Source of the DNA: Streptomyces violaceorubidus
GTDB taxonomy: Bacteria > Actinomycetota > Actinomycetes > Streptomycetales > Streptomycetaceae
Assembly: GCF_000717995.1 (NCBI RefSeq)
Contig: NZ_JODM01000015.1
Coordinates: 62,001 to 126,000, forward strand
Length of the DNA stretch: 64,000 bases
Direction: 5' to 3'
Position numbers and translations under genes: made by a program. Shown here piece after piece: positions 49,229-58,498 of this stretch (the stretch's first letter is position 1; the number at the start of each line of letters is the position of its first letter). Under the pieces are notes generated by a model. It had not been told where the DNA came from and searched no databases. It saw only the letters and a list, made by a program, of their open reading frames with translations.

Positions 49229-50508
49229 TTGGCGTCCCCCTCGATCTCCGCGGCGCCGGCCTCGTCGGCGGCGACCTCGGCGTCGGTGTCGTACAGCCCG
49301 AAGTAGCGGGCGGCGGTGTCCATGTCCTTGTCGCCGCGGCCGGACAGGTTGACCACGATCAGCCCGTCCTTGCCCAGCTCCCTGCCGACCTCCAGGGCGC
49401 CGGCCAGCGCGTGGGCGCTCTCGATGGCCGGGATGATGCCCTCGGTGCGCGACAGCAGGCGCAGGGCCTGCATCGCGGCGTCGTCGGTGACCGCGCGGTA
49501 CTCGCCGCGGCCGGAGTCCTTGAGGTAGGCGTGCTCGGGGCCGATACCGGGGTAGTCCAGGCCGGCCGAGATCGAGTAGGGCTCGGTGATCTGGCCCTCG
49601 TCGTCCTGGAGGACGTAGGACCGGGAGCCGTGCAGGATGCCGGGCTCGCCCGCGGTGAGGGTGGCCGCGTGCTCGCCGGTCTCGACGCCGTGCCCGGCGG
49701 GCTCGCAGCCGATGAGGCGGACGCCCGCGTCGGGGATGAAGGCGTGGAAGAGGCCGATGGCGTTGGAGCCGCCGCCGACGCAGGCGATCGCGGCGTCGGG
49801 CAGGCGTCCGGCCTGCTCCAGGAGCTGGCGGCGGGCCTCGACGCCGATGACGCGGTGGAAGTCGCGGACCATCGCCGGGAAGGGGTGGGGCCCGGCGACG
49901 GTGCCGAACAGGTAGTGGGTGCGGTCGACGTTGGCGACCCAGTCGCGGAACGCCTCGTTGATCGCGTCCTTCAGCGTGCGGCTGCCCGACTTCACGGCGA
50001 TGACCTCGGCGCCGAGCATGCGCATGCGGGCCACGTTGAGCGCCTGGCGCCGGGTGTCGATCTCACCCATGTAGATGGTGCAGTCGAGGCCGAAGAGGGC
50101 GCAGGCGGTCGCCGTCGCCACGCCGTGCTGGCCGGCGCCGGTCTCGGCGATCACGCGGGTCTTGCCCATGCGCTTGGTGAGCAGGGCCTGGCCGAGCACG
50201 TTGTTGATCTTGTGCGAGCCGGTGTGGTTCAGGTCCTCGCGCTTGAGGAAGATCCTGGCTCCGCCGGCCTCGGCGGCGAAGCGGGGGACCTCGGTGAGGG
50301 ACGAGGGGCGGCCGGTGTAGTGGACGAGGAGGTCGTCCAGCTCGCGGGCGAACTCGGGGTCCGACTTGGCCTTGTCGTACTCGACGGCGACCTCGTCGAC
50401 CGCCGCGACGAGGGCCTCGGGGATGAACTTGCCCCCGAAGGCGCCGAAGTAGCCCTCGGCGGAGGGGACTTGCCCCTCCGGGTCGGGGATGAAGAAGTTG
50501 CTGGGCAT
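49225..50508 (-). CDS. trpB: tryptophan synthase beta subunit
   Basis: A 427-residue PLP enzyme joining indole and serine to tryptophan. ATG at 50508 has GAGG 8 nt upstream. The PLP Lys is in [18 protein letters not shown]; the catalytic Glu region is [18 protein letters not shown]; the phosphate loop is [10 protein letters not shown]. The C-terminus has a ~20-residue acidic extension ([18 protein letters not shown]). The 112-bp gap to trpM contains a hairpin that may give internal control. Confidence 0.97.
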   Translation of the reverse strand: MPSNFFIPDPEGQVPSAEGYFGAFGGKFIPEALVAAVDEVAVEYDKAKSDPEFARELDDLLVHYTGRPSSLTEVPRFAAEAGGARIFLKREDLNHTGSHKINNVLGQALLTKRMGKTRVIAETGAGQHGVATATACALFGLDCTIYMGEIDTRRQALNVARMRMLGAEVIAVKSGSRTLKDAINEAFRDWVANVDRTHYLFGTVAGPHPFPAMVRDFHRVIGVEARRQLLEQAGRLPDAAIACVGGGSNAIGLFHAFIPDAGVRLIGCEPAGHGVETGEHAATLTAGEPGILHGSRSYVLQDDEGQITEPYSISAGLDYPGIGPEHAYLKDSGRGEYRAVTDDAAMQALRLLSRTEGIIPAIESAHALAGALEVGRELGKDGLIVVNLSGRGDKDMDTAARYFGLYDTDAEVAADEAGAAEIEGDAK

Positions 50509-50600
50509 GCGGGTACCTCACGGTGAGTGTCCGATGTGACTGATCGCCGTGGGGCGGGGACCCGTCCGTCGGCCGCGAGCCGGGTGTGGTTGCTCGCGCC

Positions 50601-50619
50601 CGCGCGACAAAGTCGCGCG
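50601..50619 (-). promoter_or_regulatory. hairpin directly after trpM
   Basis: CGCGCGAC (50601-50608) pairs with GTCGCGCG (50612-50619) across a 3-nt AAA loop, one base after the trpM stop. It lies between trpM and trpB and could partly terminate or stabilise the upstream message. Confidence 0.5.
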
Positions 50620-50620
50620 C

Positions 50621-50815
50621 TCAGGACGGCCCCGCGCCCCTTACGGGGCGCTCGAGCCATCGCATGCCGTTGACCTGGCCCGGTTCGTCTCCGATGACGT
50701 ACCGCACCCGGCGGCCGTGCACCCGGCGCGCGGGCGCGCGGCAGCCTCGGGGCCGGCAGCCGCGCGCGAGGCGGGCGTACGGGTCCCGGGGGGCCGGGTG
50801 GAGTGCGGGTGTCAT
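50621..50815 (-). CDS. trpM: TrpM, small trp-cluster protein
   Basis: A 64-residue Arg-rich protein between trpC and trpB. It begins MTPALHPAPRDPYARLARGC and ends with a conserved RYVIGDEPGQVNGMRWLERP segment. I recognise it as TrpM, reported in S. coelicolor as a small protein in the trp locus that affects growth, morphology and antibiotic production (from memory). It has two cysteines (RGCRPRGCRAP). ATG at 50815 lies 21 bp after the trpC stop, with a weak ribosome site. Mechanism unknown. Confidence 0.8.
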   Translation of the reverse strand: MTPALHPAPRDPYARLARGCRPRGCRAPARRVHGRRVRYVIGDEPGQVNGMRWLERPVRGAGPS

Positions 50816-50836
50816 CGGGGTCAGCCTACCGGCGGG

Positions 50837-51646
50837 TCAGCCCCGGCCGTGGCGGAGTGCGGGGTGCTCGCCCGCGGCCACCAGGTCGGAGACGGCCGTC
50901 TTCGGGTCGCGGCCGGTGACCAGGGACTCGCCGACCAGGACGGCGTCGGCGCCCTCGTTGGCGTAGGCGATCAGGTCGTGCGGGCCGCGGACGCCGGACT
51001 CGGCGACCTTGACGATGTGCGCGGGGATCTCCGGGGCGACCCGTTCGAACGTGCCCCGGTCGACCTCGAGCGTCTTCAGGTTGCGCGCGTTGACGCCGAT
51101 GACCTTGGCGCCCGCGTCCACCGCGCGCTCGACCTCGTCCTCGTCGTGCACCTCGACCAGCGGGGTGAGTCCGATGGACTCGGCGCGCTCGATCAGCGAC
51201 TCCAGGGCCGGCTGTTCGAGGGCCGCGACGATCAGCAGGACGAGGTCGGCGCCGTGGGCGCGGGCCTCCCACAGCTGGTACGAGGTGACGATGAAGTCCT
51301 TGCGCAGCACCGGGATGTCCACGCGCGCGCGGACCGCGTCCAGGTCGGCCAGCGAGCCGCCGAAGCGGCGCTCCTCGGTGAGGACGGAGATGACGGCGGC
51401 GCCGCCCGCCTCGTAGTCGGCGGCGAGACCGGCCGGGTCGGCGATGGCCGCGAGCGCGCCCTTGGAGGGGCTGGAGCGCTTGACCTCGCAGATGACCTTG
51501 ACGCCGTCGCCGCGCAGCGCGGACACGCCGTCCTTGGCGGGGCGGGCCTTGGCCGCGCGCTCCTTGAGCTCGTCGAGGCCGACGCGCGCCTGCCGCTCCG
51601 CGAGGTCGGCACGGACTCCGTCGATGATCTCGTCGAGCACACTCAC
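50837..51646 (-). CDS. trpC: indole-3-glycerol phosphate synthase
   Basis: A 269-residue TIM barrel. GTG at 51646 gives the usual start [18 protein letters not shown]; a longer in-frame start at 51709 is unsupported. Active-site segments are [15 protein letters not shown] (catalytic Lys and Glu), [33 protein letters not shown] and VAESGVRG. It closes the indole ring from CdRP. It is the first gene of trpC-trpM-trpB-trpA, with an AT-richer 116-bp gap upstream as the probable promoter site. Confidence 0.96.
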   Translation of the reverse strand: MSVLDEIIDGVRADLAERQARVGLDELKERAAKARPAKDGVSALRGDGVKVICEVKRSSPSKGALAAIADPAGLAADYEAGGAAVISVLTEERRFGGSLADLDAVRARVDIPVLRKDFIVTSYQLWEARAHGADLVLLIVAALEQPALESLIERAESIGLTPLVEVHDEDEVERAVDAGAKVIGVNARNLKTLEVDRGTFERVAPEIPAHIVKVAESGVRGPHDLIAYANEGADAVLVGESLVTGRDPKTAVSDLVAAGEHPALRHGRG

Positions 51647-51762
51647 GCGAGGGGCCCCTTTCAGACGGCAAAACCTGTGGTCACTGTGATGGTATCCGGA
51701 GCCGGGCACCGGTCCCGCATCCGGCCTTCACCGGTCCCACTACCTGGACGCCCAGCAAATGA

Positions 51763-52209
51763 TCAAGGGAGGAGCCAGCCGCCGAACGGCAGGTTCCGGA
51801 CAACGGTGAAGACCAGCAGCAACGTCCCCAGCGTCCACAGGTGCGCCGGGCCGAGGTCGACGCGCACCGGACGGCCCCGGGCCGCGCGGATCACCCAGAC
51901 GGTCCACAGGACGGCGAAGCCCAGGTAGGCGAGGACGGCGGGCGCGTTGGCGTGCAGCGCGGCGGTCAGGTCGCCGTGGACGAAGGAGTGGGCGCTGCGC
52001 AGGCCGCCGCAGCCGGGGCAGTAGACGCCGGTGAAACGCAGCAGGGGGCAGACGGGGTAGTGGCCGGGCTCGTAGGGGTCCACGCTCCCCACGTAGGCGA
52101 AGGCCCCGGCGACGGCCGCGAGCACTCCGACCGGGACGGCCAGGCGCAGGACCGTGCCGCGGGGCCGGAGGGTGCCGGTCCGGATGGGTTTCCCGCTCTC
52201 GACGTCCAC
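51763..52209 (-). CDS. DUF2752 membrane protein
   Basis: A 148-residue membrane protein. The DUF2752 mark is CPLLRFTGVYCPGCGGLRSA: a Cys pair just after a short outer loop, followed by a His/Asp-containing stretch HSFVHGDL. Four hydrophobic segments (about 24-42, 85-102, 118-138 and a short one) are visible. Function unknown. GTG at 52209 lacks a strong ribosome site. It stands between trpC and two further small membrane proteins, an arrangement found around actinobacterial trp genes. Confidence 0.8.
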   Translation of the reverse strand: MDVESGKPIRTGTLRPRGTVLRLAVPVGVLAAVAGAFAYVGSVDPYEPGHYPVCPLLRFTGVYCPGCGGLRSAHSFVHGDLTAALHANAPAVLAYLGFAVLWTVWVIRAARGRPVRVDLGPAHLWTLGTLLLVFTVVRNLPFGGWLLP

Positions 52210-52315
52210 GCCCGCATTCTGCCCCCGGCCGCCCCCGCGCGCACGTGAGGGGCGGTCCCCGGCACTCCTGTGCCGGTCCGCCCCTCAGGAGGTCCGTGAC
52301 CGCCGTGCCCGGTGG

Positions 52316-52567
52316 TCAGCCCTTGGCGCCGGCCTGCGCGCGCTCGCCGCTGACCTGGTGCACGGAGTGGTTCTGCTTCGGCTGGCCGAGGCCCATCATC
52401 TTCATGATGTAGCCGACGACACCGCCGAGGAGCACGACCGCCATGCCGGCCCAGAAGCCCCACGGCTGGGCGGCCACCATGAACAGGCCCGCGATGCAGA
52501 AACCGATGAAGGCGATGATGACACCGGTCCAGGCGGCCGGGGTGTGACCGTGGCTGCTGCCCGCCAT
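52316..52567 (-). CDS. HGxxPAAW-family small membrane protein
   Basis: An 83-residue protein. ATG at 52567 follows GAGGAG at good spacing. It carries HGHTPAAWTGVIIAFIGFCI near the N-terminus, the name-giving motif of this small actinobacterial family. Two membrane helices (about 13-32 and 39-60) are separated by PWGFW, and the C-terminus is short and polar. Function unknown. It lies between the TIGR02234-type and DUF2752 genes on the same strand, all in the trp/his block. Confidence 0.75.
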   Translation of the reverse strand: MAGSSHGHTPAAWTGVIIAFIGFCIAGLFMVAAQPWGFWAGMAVVLLGGVVGYIMKMMGLGQPKQNHSVHQVSGERAQAGAKG

Positions 52568-52686
52568 TGCTTGCTCCTCGTTGCTGTGTGCCATGTCTGA
52601 GCAGGATGCTCGCAGCCATTGTCCCGCATGGGGGCACGCGCCGTGAGCGGGGGTGCTCCTGCGGGTGAACGCGGCCCCGGAGACGG

Positions 52687-53319
52687 TCAGGCGCTGGTGG
52701 GGTCCTCGCCGCGGTCGATGGCCTTCCACAGGTCCTCGGGGCGGTCCGGGTCGACGGTCTGCGGCCTGCGGCGCGGGCGCGGGGTGCCGTCGCGCTCGTA
52801 GCGGCCGGACATCGCGGGCCACCGGCTGCCGTAGCGCAGCGCGAGCAGTCCGGCCACCAGGAGCAGCGCGCCGCCCACGGCCGCGACGTACGGCCAGGCG
52901 GTGTGGGTGAGCGCGTCGACGGTGGCCGAGGTGTCACCTGCCGCCTTCGCGGCCTGGTCGTCCAGGGCCGAGTTGTCAAAGGCGCCCACCAGGGCGGCGG
53001 CGATGGTGCCCGCGCCGCTGAGCGCGAGCACGGCGGCGACGGCGAAGCGGCCGGCGCGGCGGACGGCGAAGACGGCGACGAGCGAGGCGAGGCCGACTAT
53101 GGCGAGCGCCGCGGGCACACCCGTGACGTCGCTGCCCTTGGCGGTCAGCGAGAACGCGCCGCCGGCCACCGTCGCGGTGCCCTGCGCCCAGTCCTGCCGG
53201 GTGGCGAGCAGGGCGACGGCGGCGCCGAGCGCGCCGCACAGCAGGGCGACGGCGAGGCTCCGGCGGCCGGCCCGGGCGGGTCCTGCGGCTGGGGTACGGG
53301 GGTGAGGAACGGCTGTCAC
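52687..53319 (-). CDS. Trp-region membrane protein (TIGR02234 type)
   Basis: A 210-residue membrane protein with about four helices (SLAVALLCGALGAAVALLAT; VPAALAIVGLASLVAVFAV; FAVAAVLALSGAGTIAAALV; AWPYVAAVGGALLLVAGLLA). It matches the conserved actinobacterial trp-associated protein in size, topology and position after trpE. The polar C-terminus contains PEDLWKAIDRGEDPT, typical of this group. GTG at 53319 was chosen; GTG at 53328 adds three residues. Function unknown; a Trp-precursor transport role has been suggested only by position. Confidence 0.8.
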   Translation of the reverse strand: MTAVPHPRTPAAGPARAGRRSLAVALLCGALGAAVALLATRQDWAQGTATVAGGAFSLTAKGSDVTGVPAALAIVGLASLVAVFAVRRAGRFAVAAVLALSGAGTIAAALVGAFDNSALDDQAAKAAGDTSATVDALTHTAWPYVAAVGGALLLVAGLLALRYGSRWPAMSGRYERDGTPRPRRRPQTVDPDRPEDLWKAIDRGEDPTSA

Positions 53320-53336
53320 GTACTCCACTATCACCC

Positions 53337-53366
53337 GAACCCCGGGCGAACCGTCACCCGGGGTTC
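53337..53366 (-). terminator. hairpin between trpE and the TIGR02234-type gene
   Basis: GAACCCCGGG (53337-53346) pairs with CCCGGGGTTC (53357-53366) around a 10-nt loop. It is 46 bp after the trpE stop and just before the next start. It may end or attenuate the hisI-trpE transcript. Confidence 0.55.
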
Positions 53367-53411
53367 CCCTTGGGAGCGTGAGAAGCGCCCCACCGGTCCG
53401 ACCGGTCGGCC

Positions 53412-54920
53412 CTATCGCGCCAGCCGGTTGGCCGTGTGCACGGCGCGCAGCACGGCCGCCGCCTTGTTGCGGCACTCGGTGTCCTCGGCGACCGGGTCGG
53501 AGTCGGCGACGACGCCGGCGCCCGCCTGGACGTAGGCGGTGCCGTCGCGCAGCAGTGCCGTGCGGATGGCGATGGCGGTGTCGGAGTCGCCCGCGAAGTC
53601 GAGGTAGCCGACGCAGCCGCCGTACAGGCCGCGCCGGGAGGGTTCGAGTTCGTCGATGATCTGCAGGGCGCGCGGCTTGGGCGCGCCGGAGAGAGTGCCG
53701 GCCGGGAAGCAGGCGGTGAGGACGTCGAAGGCGGTGCGGTCCGGCGCGACCCGTCCGGTGACCGTCGAGACGATGTGCATGACGTGCGAGTACCGCTCGA
53801 CGGACATGAAGTCGACGACCTCGACGGAGCCGGGTTCGCAGACGCGTCCCAGGTCGTTGCGGCCGAGGTCGACGAGCATCAGGTGCTCGGCGCGCTCCTT
53901 GGGGTCGGCGAGCAACTCGTCGGCGAGGGCCTGGTCCTCCTGCGGCGTGGCGCCGCGCGGGCGGGTGCCGGCGATGGGGTGCACCAGGGCGCGCCCGTCC
54001 TCGACCTTGACCAGCGCCTCGGGGGACGAGCCGACGACGTCGAAGCCGTCGAGGCGGAGCAGGTACATGTACGGGGAGGGGTTGGTGGCCCGCAGCACCC
54101 GGTACACGTCGAGCGCGCTCGCGGTGCAGGGGGTCTCGAACCGCTGCGAGGGGACGACCTGGAAGGCCTCGCCCGCGCGGATGCGCTCCTTGATGTCCTC
54201 GACGGCGTCCTGGAAGTCGGGGCCGCCCCACAGCGCGGTGTACTCGGGCAGCTCGGAGGGCGGCAGCGCGGCCGGGGGCTGGGCGACGGCGCGCGTGAGG
54301 TCGGCCTCCATGGCGTCCAGGCGGGCGATCGCGTCGGCGTAGGCCTCGTCGACGCCGCTGTCCAGGTCGTTGTGGTTGATCGCGTTGGCGATCAGCAGGA
54401 CCGAGCCCTCCCAGTGGTCCATGACGGCGAGGTCGCTGGTGAGCAGCATGGTCAGCTCGGGGAGCTTCAGGTCGTCGCGCTCCCCCGGGCCGACCTTCTC
54501 CAGGCGGCGCACGATGTCGTAGCCGAGGTAGCCGACCAGACCGCCGGTGAAGGGCGGCAGGCCCAGATCGTGGGCGAGGTCGCGCGGGGTGTGCAGGGCC
54601 TCGACGGTGGCGCGCAGGGCGGCGAGCGGGTCGCCGTCGGTGGGGACGCCGACGGGCGGGGTGCCCTGCCAGTGCGCCTGGCCGTCCTTCTCGGTGAGGG
54701 TGGCGGCGCTGCGCACGCCGACGAAGGAGTACCGGGACCAGGATCGTCCGTTCTCCGCGGACTCCAGCAGGAAGGTGCCGGGGCGCTCGGCGGCGAGCTT
54801 GCGGTACAGGGCCACGGGGGTGTCGCCGTCGGCGAGGAGCTTGCGGCTGACCGGGATCACCCGGCGGTCGGCGGCGAGCTTGCGGAAGGTGTCGAGGTCC
54901 ATGTCATGCGTGACGTCCAT
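53412..54920 (-). CDS. trpE: anthranilate synthase component I
   Basis: A 502-residue chorismate-using enzyme making anthranilate with a glutaminase partner (TrpG), which is not in this window. The N-terminal regulatory region includes [18 protein letters not shown], where LLES is the tryptophan-feedback site. The catalytic domain shows [86 protein letters not shown] and [17 protein letters not shown] at 54920 (11 bp after hisI) was chosen; ATG at 54902 is an alternative. No Trp-rich leader peptide is visible ahead of it, so hisI read-through may drive it. Confidence 0.95.
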   Translation of the reverse strand: MDVTHDMDLDTFRKLAADRRVIPVSRKLLADGDTPVALYRKLAAERPGTFLLESAENGRSWSRYSFVGVRSAATLTEKDGQAHWQGTPPVGVPTDGDPLAALRATVEALHTPRDLAHDLGLPPFTGGLVGYLGYDIVRRLEKVGPGERDDLKLPELTMLLTSDLAVMDHWEGSVLLIANAINHNDLDSGVDEAYADAIARLDAMEADLTRAVAQPPAALPPSELPEYTALWGGPDFQDAVEDIKERIRAGEAFQVVPSQRFETPCTASALDVYRVLRATNPSPYMYLLRLDGFDVVGSSPEALVKVEDGRALVHPIAGTRPRGATPQEDQALADELLADPKERAEHLMLVDLGRNDLGRVCEPGSVEVVDFMSVERYSHVMHIVSTVTGRVAPDRTAFDVLTACFPAGTLSGAPKPRALQIIDELEPSRRGLYGGCVGYLDFAGDSDTAIAIRTALLRDGTAYVQAGAGVVADSDPVAEDTECRNKAAAVLRAVHTANRLAR

Positions 54921-54931
54921 GGCGGCAGACC

Positions 54932-55396
54932 CTACTGATCCGCGCCGGGCGCGCCGGTGCGGGCGGCGTCCGGGGCGGTTTCGGCGTCTTCGGCGTCTTC
55001 GGCGTCTTCGGCGTTCTCGGCGAGCAGCACGTCGGTGTCGAAGCAGGTGCGGGTGCCGGTGTGGCAGGCGGCGCCCACCTGGTCGACCTTGACGAGCACG
55101 GTGTCGGCGTCGCAGTCCAGGGCGACGGACTTCACCCACTGGAAGTGCCCGGAGGTGTCGCCCTTGACCCAGTACTCCTGCCGGCTGCGCGACCAGTAGG
55201 TGCAGCGGCCGGTCGTCAGCGTGCGGTGCAGGGCCTCGTCGTCCATCCAGCCGAGCATCAGCACCTCGCCGGTGTCGTACTGCTGGGCGATGGCGGGCAG
55301 GAGGCCGTCGGCGCTGCGCTTGAGCCGGTCGGCGATCTCGGGGGCGAGCGGGCCGGGCCGCCCGGAGCCGCCGCTGGTGGGGGAGCTGCTGGTCAT
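54932..55396 (-). CDS. hisI: phosphoribosyl-AMP cyclohydrolase
   Basis: A 154-residue stand-alone HisI opening the purine ring of PR-AMP in histidine synthesis. Motifs: [53 protein letters not shown] and [10 protein letters not shown] (metal-binding Cys/Asp). No HisE domain is fused. The last ~25 residues contain an acidic repeat ([11 protein letters not shown]) encoded by a 9-bp tandem tract near 54978-55022, outside the catalytic core. It is grouped with trpE, away from the main his operon. Confidence 0.94.
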   Translation of the reverse strand: MTSSSPTSGGSGRPGPLAPEIADRLKRSADGLLPAIAQQYDTGEVLMLGWMDDEALHRTLTTGRCTYWSRSRQEYWVKGDTSGHFQWVKSVALDCDADTVLVKVDQVGAACHTGTRTCFDTDVLLAENAEDAEDAEDAETAPDAARTGAPGADQ

Positions 55397-55477
55397 GCGC
55401 CCATTGTGCCGCGCGGGACGGACACGCCCCCGGGATGTCCATTGGGCGGACCCGCCCGCCCGCCGTAGGCTGACTCC

Positions 55478-56113
55478 ATGTCGACTTTCGCCAAGCGTGA
55501 ACGACTTCTGCTCGCCGATCTGTTGGAGACGGCGGGTCCGGACGCCCCGACGCTGTGCGAGGGCTGGCGGACCCGTGACCTGGCCGCGCACGTGGTGGTG
55601 CGCGAACGGCGTCCGGACGCGGCCGGGGGCGCCCTGATCAAGCCGCTGGAGTCCCGCCTCCACCGGGTGCGGGAGGAGTACGGCGCGAAGCCGTACGAGG
55701 AGCTGCTCCAGCTGATCCGCACCGGCCCGCCCCGCTTCTCCCCCTTCCAGCTCAAGCAGGTCGACGAGGCGGCGAACACGGTGGAGTTCTACGTCCACGC
55801 CGAGGACGTCCGCCGGGCCCAGCCGGACTGGTCGCCGCGCGAGCTGGACCCGGTCTTCCAGGACGCCCTGTGGTCCCGTCTGGAGCGGGCTGCCCGGCTG
55901 ATGGGCCGCGGCATCCCGACGGGCCTGGTGCTGCGCCGTCCGAACGGCCAGACGACGGTCGCCCACCGGGGCACGCCGGTGGTGACGGCCACGGGCGAGC
56001 CGTCCGAGCTGCTGCTGTTCGCCTACGGCCGGCAGGACGCCGCCAAGGTGGGGCTGGAGGGCGAGGAGAACGCGATCGCCAAGCTGCGGGAGACGAAGCA
56101 GCTGGGCATCTGA
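55478..56113 (+). CDS. TIGR03085-type metal-binding (DinB/maleylpyruvate isomerase-like) protein
   Basis: A 211-residue protein diverging from hisI. The family start is [20 protein letters not shown] followed by [20 protein letters not shown], which carries one of the expected metal-binding His residues. [19 protein letters not shown] holds a second His. Members are related to DinB-like four-helix thiol-dependent transferases. The substrate is unknown. It is found near his/trp genes in Streptomyces as I recall. Its end abuts the MFS remnant. Confidence 0.8.
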   Translation: MSTFAKRERLLLADLLETAGPDAPTLCEGWRTRDLAAHVVVRERRPDAAGGALIKPLESRLHRVREEYGAKPYEELLQLIRTGPPRFSPFQLKQVDEAANTVEFYVHAEDVRRAQPDWSPRELDPVFQDALWSRLERAARLMGRGIPTGLVLRRPNGQTTVAHRGTPVVTATGEPSELLLFAYGRQDAAKVGLEGEENAIAKLRETKQLGI

Positions 56114-56123
56114 CCTCTGCCGC

Positions 56124-56680
56124 TCACTTCGGCAGCTCGGCCCTGCGCACGCCCGGCGCGCACAGGGCGAGGACCCGCCCACGACGGAGGACAGGCGGAC
56201 GGCGAGGCCGCGCATGCCCTGGACGCGGGCGAGCTGGTCCTTGGTGGTGATGCGGGCGGGGAGGGCTCCGACGGCGGGCATGAAAAGGGCGTCCACCGCA
56301 CCGAAGACGAGGGCGAGCAGGGCCAGGAGCCACAGTCCCGGACCGGTGGCGAAGAGCAGCGCGGCCACCGCGAGGACCGCCGCGCACCGTACGGCGTCGC
56401 TGCCTATGACGACCTTGCGCGGTCCCAGCCGGTCGACGACCACTCCCCCGCCGAGCATGAGCAGCGCACGCGGCACCGCGCTCACGGCCGTGACGATCCC
56501 GGCCTCGGCGGGACTGCCCTGCCGCACGGCGGCCCAGGACAGCGCGAGGAAGAAGACGCTGTCACCGAGCATCGACGCGGTGTAGGCCCCGACCCAGCGC
56601 AGGACGTTGCCGTCCCGGTGGGCGGGGCGAGCGGGACTGGGGCCGGCCTGCCGGTCGGCTATGTCGGTGAGGTCGGACAC
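56124..56680 (-). pseudogene. MFS transporter remnant with internal deletion
   Basis: From GTG at 56680 the frame encodes about 165 residues of the N-terminal half of a major facilitator protein: [40 protein letters not shown], the loop [17 protein letters not shown], and [19 protein letters not shown]. Similarity stops after [11 protein letters not shown] at about 56175-56185. In another frame the last residues ([16 protein letters not shown] then TGA at 56124) look like a normal MFS C-terminus. So about half the transporter, helices 6-12, has been deleted together with a frame change. The product cannot be a working transporter. Confidence 0.7.
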
Positions 56681-56684
56681 CTGG

Positions 56685-57059
56685 TCAGGCAGCCCAGTCG
56701 CGCAGCAGGCGGGCGGTTTCATTGAGGTCGGCCTCGTCGCTGCGGATGTCGGAGACGAGTTTGGCCCAGTCGCCGGGTCGCGGGTCGACCGGTGTTCCGC
56801 ATGCCTCCATGTACGCCCGAACACAGCCGATGCCGATCGACGCGTTGTAGTCCGTGAACGGGCGGAGCCTCAGCGCGGTGTGCAGGAACGTGGCCGCTCG
56901 AGCCGGGATCTCCTCGTAATAGGGCTCTCCCGCGACACGCTCGTACCGATGCCTCTCAGCCATGCAGTGAAGGGCGCCCCAGTCCCTGATGGGCGTGTTC
57001 GGCGGTGAGACTTCCACCTGCACGCAGAGGACCCAGCCAGCGTCGACGTAGAGCGTCAC
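56685..57059 (-). CDS. Fic/Doc-like toxin of a toxin-antitoxin pair
   Basis: A 124-residue protein beginning [19 protein letters not shown], the start pattern I associate with Streptomyces Doc-type toxins. The Fic-like segment [20 protein letters not shown] keeps the HxxRPFxxxN spacing only loosely against HPFxDGNKR, so catalytic competence is unclear. Family knowledge: Doc phosphorylates EF-Tu and stops translation. Its start overlaps the antitoxin stop by 4 nt. Lower third-position G+C than its neighbours suggests recent arrival. Confidence 0.65.
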   Translation of the reverse strand: MTLYVDAGWVLCVQVEVSPPNTPIRDWGALHCMAERHRYERVAGEPYYEEIPARAATFLHTALRLRPFTDYNASIGIGCVRAYMEACGTPVDPRPGDWAKLVSDIRSDEADLNETARLLRDWAA

Positions 57060-57274
57060 CGCAATCCCGCCGGGAAGCGCTCTTCGAAGTCGGCCATGAT
57101 CTCGCGGGCGTACTTCGACGCCCCCTCCACGAACCGCTGCTTCTGCCGTCGACGCACCACGTCCTCGGTCAGTATGTCGTGCGCGAGACGCTTGATCGCG
57201 ACGCCCTGCTCCTTGGCCTCGGCACGCAGCTCGGCCAGCTCTTCCTCGGTGAACTCAATCGTGATCCCAGGCAT
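57056..57274 (-). CDS. antitoxin of the Fic/Doc-like pair
   Basis: A 72-residue acidic/charged protein upstream of the toxin, the usual antitoxin-first order. It starts PGITIEFTEEELAELRAEAK, a short beta-strand plus helix resembling ribbon-helix-helix or Phd-type DNA-binding heads, and ends [15 protein letters not shown]. It probably neutralises the toxin and represses its own operon. It overlaps the toxin gene by 4 nt. Confidence 0.65.
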   Translation of the reverse strand: MPGITIEFTEEELAELRAEAKEQGVAIKRLAHDILTEDVVRRRQKQRFVEGASKYAREIMADFEERFPAGLR

Positions 57275-57341
57275 ATGAGCACCTTAGCGGGGCCGCCACC
57301 GGGACCACTACCACGTTCACTACCGAGGGCGACCTCTCGAA

Positions 57342-58097
57342 CTACCGAACGGGATGGCCCGCCTCGCGCAGGGCGGATTTCACCTCGCCGATCCGCAGGT
57401 CGCCGAAGTGGAAGACGGACGCCGCCAGGACCGCGTCCGCGCCCGCCTCGACGGCGGGGGCGAAGTGGGCGAGGCTGCCCGCGCCGCCCGAGGCGATCAC
57501 GGGGACGGTCACGTGCCCCCGGACCGCCGCCAGCATCTCCAGGTCGTAGCCGTCCTTGGTGCCGTCCGCGTCCATCGAGTTGAGCAGGATCTCCCCCGCG
57601 CCCAGCTCGGCGGCCCGGTGGGCCCACTCGACCGCGTCGACACCGGTGCCGCGCCGGCCGCCGTGGGTGGTCACCTCGAAGGTGCCCGCCTCGGTGCGGC
57701 GGGCGTCGACCGACAGCACGAGGACCTGGCGGCCGAACCGCTCGGCGATCTCACGGATCAGGTCGGCTCGGGCGATGGCGGCGGTGTTCACGCCCACCTT
57801 GTCCGCTCCGGCCCGCAGCAGCTTGTCCACGTCCTCGACGGTGCGCACCCCGCCGCCTACGGTCAGCGGGATGAACACCTGCTCGGCGGTGCGGCGCACC
57901 ACGTCGTAGGTCGTCTCGCGGTCGCCCGACGAGGCGGTGATGTCCAGGAACGTCAGCTCGTCGGCGCCCTCGGCGTCGTACACCTTGGCCATCTCGACGG
58001 GGTCGCCCGCGTCGCGCAGGTTCTGGAAGTTGACGCCCTTGACGACCCGGCCGCCGTCCACGTCCAGGCAGGGGATGACTCGGACCGCCAGGGTCAT
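57342..58097 (-). CDS. hisF: imidazole glycerol phosphate synthase cyclase subunit
   Basis: A 251-residue TIM barrel. Catalytic Asp residues are in [18 protein letters not shown] and [12 protein letters not shown]; the phosphate loops are [17 protein letters not shown] and [13 protein letters not shown]. With HisH it makes IGP and AICAR, linking histidine and purine synthesis. ATG at 58097 overlaps the RidA-like gene by 4 nt. It is the last gene of the his operon. Confidence 0.97.
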   Translation of the reverse strand: MTLAVRVIPCLDVDGGRVVKGVNFQNLRDAGDPVEMAKVYDAEGADELTFLDITASSGDRETTYDVVRRTAEQVFIPLTVGGGVRTVEDVDKLLRAGADKVGVNTAAIARADLIREIAERFGRQVLVLSVDARRTEAGTFEVTTHGGRRGTGVDAVEWAHRAAELGAGEILLNSMDADGTKDGYDLEMLAAVRGHVTVPVIASGGAGSLAHFAPAVEAGADAVLAASVFHFGDLRIGEVKSALREAGHPVR

Positions 58098-58498
58098 GAA
58101 TCCACGGCTCCTCTATACGCTTCCACTTCGACTGACACCAGCACCCGCGAGTCGATGAAGCCCTGCACGACCAGCAGGGTCGTAACCGGGCGCACGGAGT
58201 CGAACAACTCCTTGTGGGCGCGGCCCACCGCATCGACATCGCGGGAATGTGCCAGACACACACGGGTCCGGATCACGGACTCGATGCCGAGTCCGAACTC
58301 GGCAAGGGCCTCGACGGCCGTGCCGAAGGCCACCTTCGTCTGCTCGTACGGGTCGCCCTCGCCGTAGAGCATGTCGCCCTTGAAGGCGGTGGTGCCCGCC
58401 ACGACGACACGGTCGCCCGCCGCCACGGCGCGTGCGAAACCGAAGGACTCTTCCCATGGACTTCCGCTCTGCACGCGCCGTACGGCTTCGGACGTCAT
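58094..58498 (-). CDS. RidA/YjgF-family protein
   Basis: A 134-residue protein of the Rid family. Marks: [37 protein letters not shown], and the Arg in [15 protein letters not shown] that typically holds the substrate carboxylate. RidA hydrolyses reactive enamines/imines from PLP enzymes. Within a his operon between priA and hisF, with 4-nt overlaps both sides, a protective or metabolic role in histidine synthesis is possible but unproven. Confidence 0.87.
   Translation of the reverse strand: MTSEAVRRVQSGSPWEESFGFARAVAAGDRVVVAGTTAFKGDMLYGEGDPYEQTKVAFGTAVEALAEFGLGIESVIRTRVCLAHSRDVDAVGRAHKELFDSVRPVTTLLVVQGFIDSRVLVSVEVEAYRGAVDS

Noticed and set aside
54932..56824. A 630-codon frame that joins the MFS remnant to HisI
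   Set aside because: It passes through the antisense of the 55478-56113 gene; only its HisI end and the MFS-like start are meaningful, and hisI has its own ATG at 55396.
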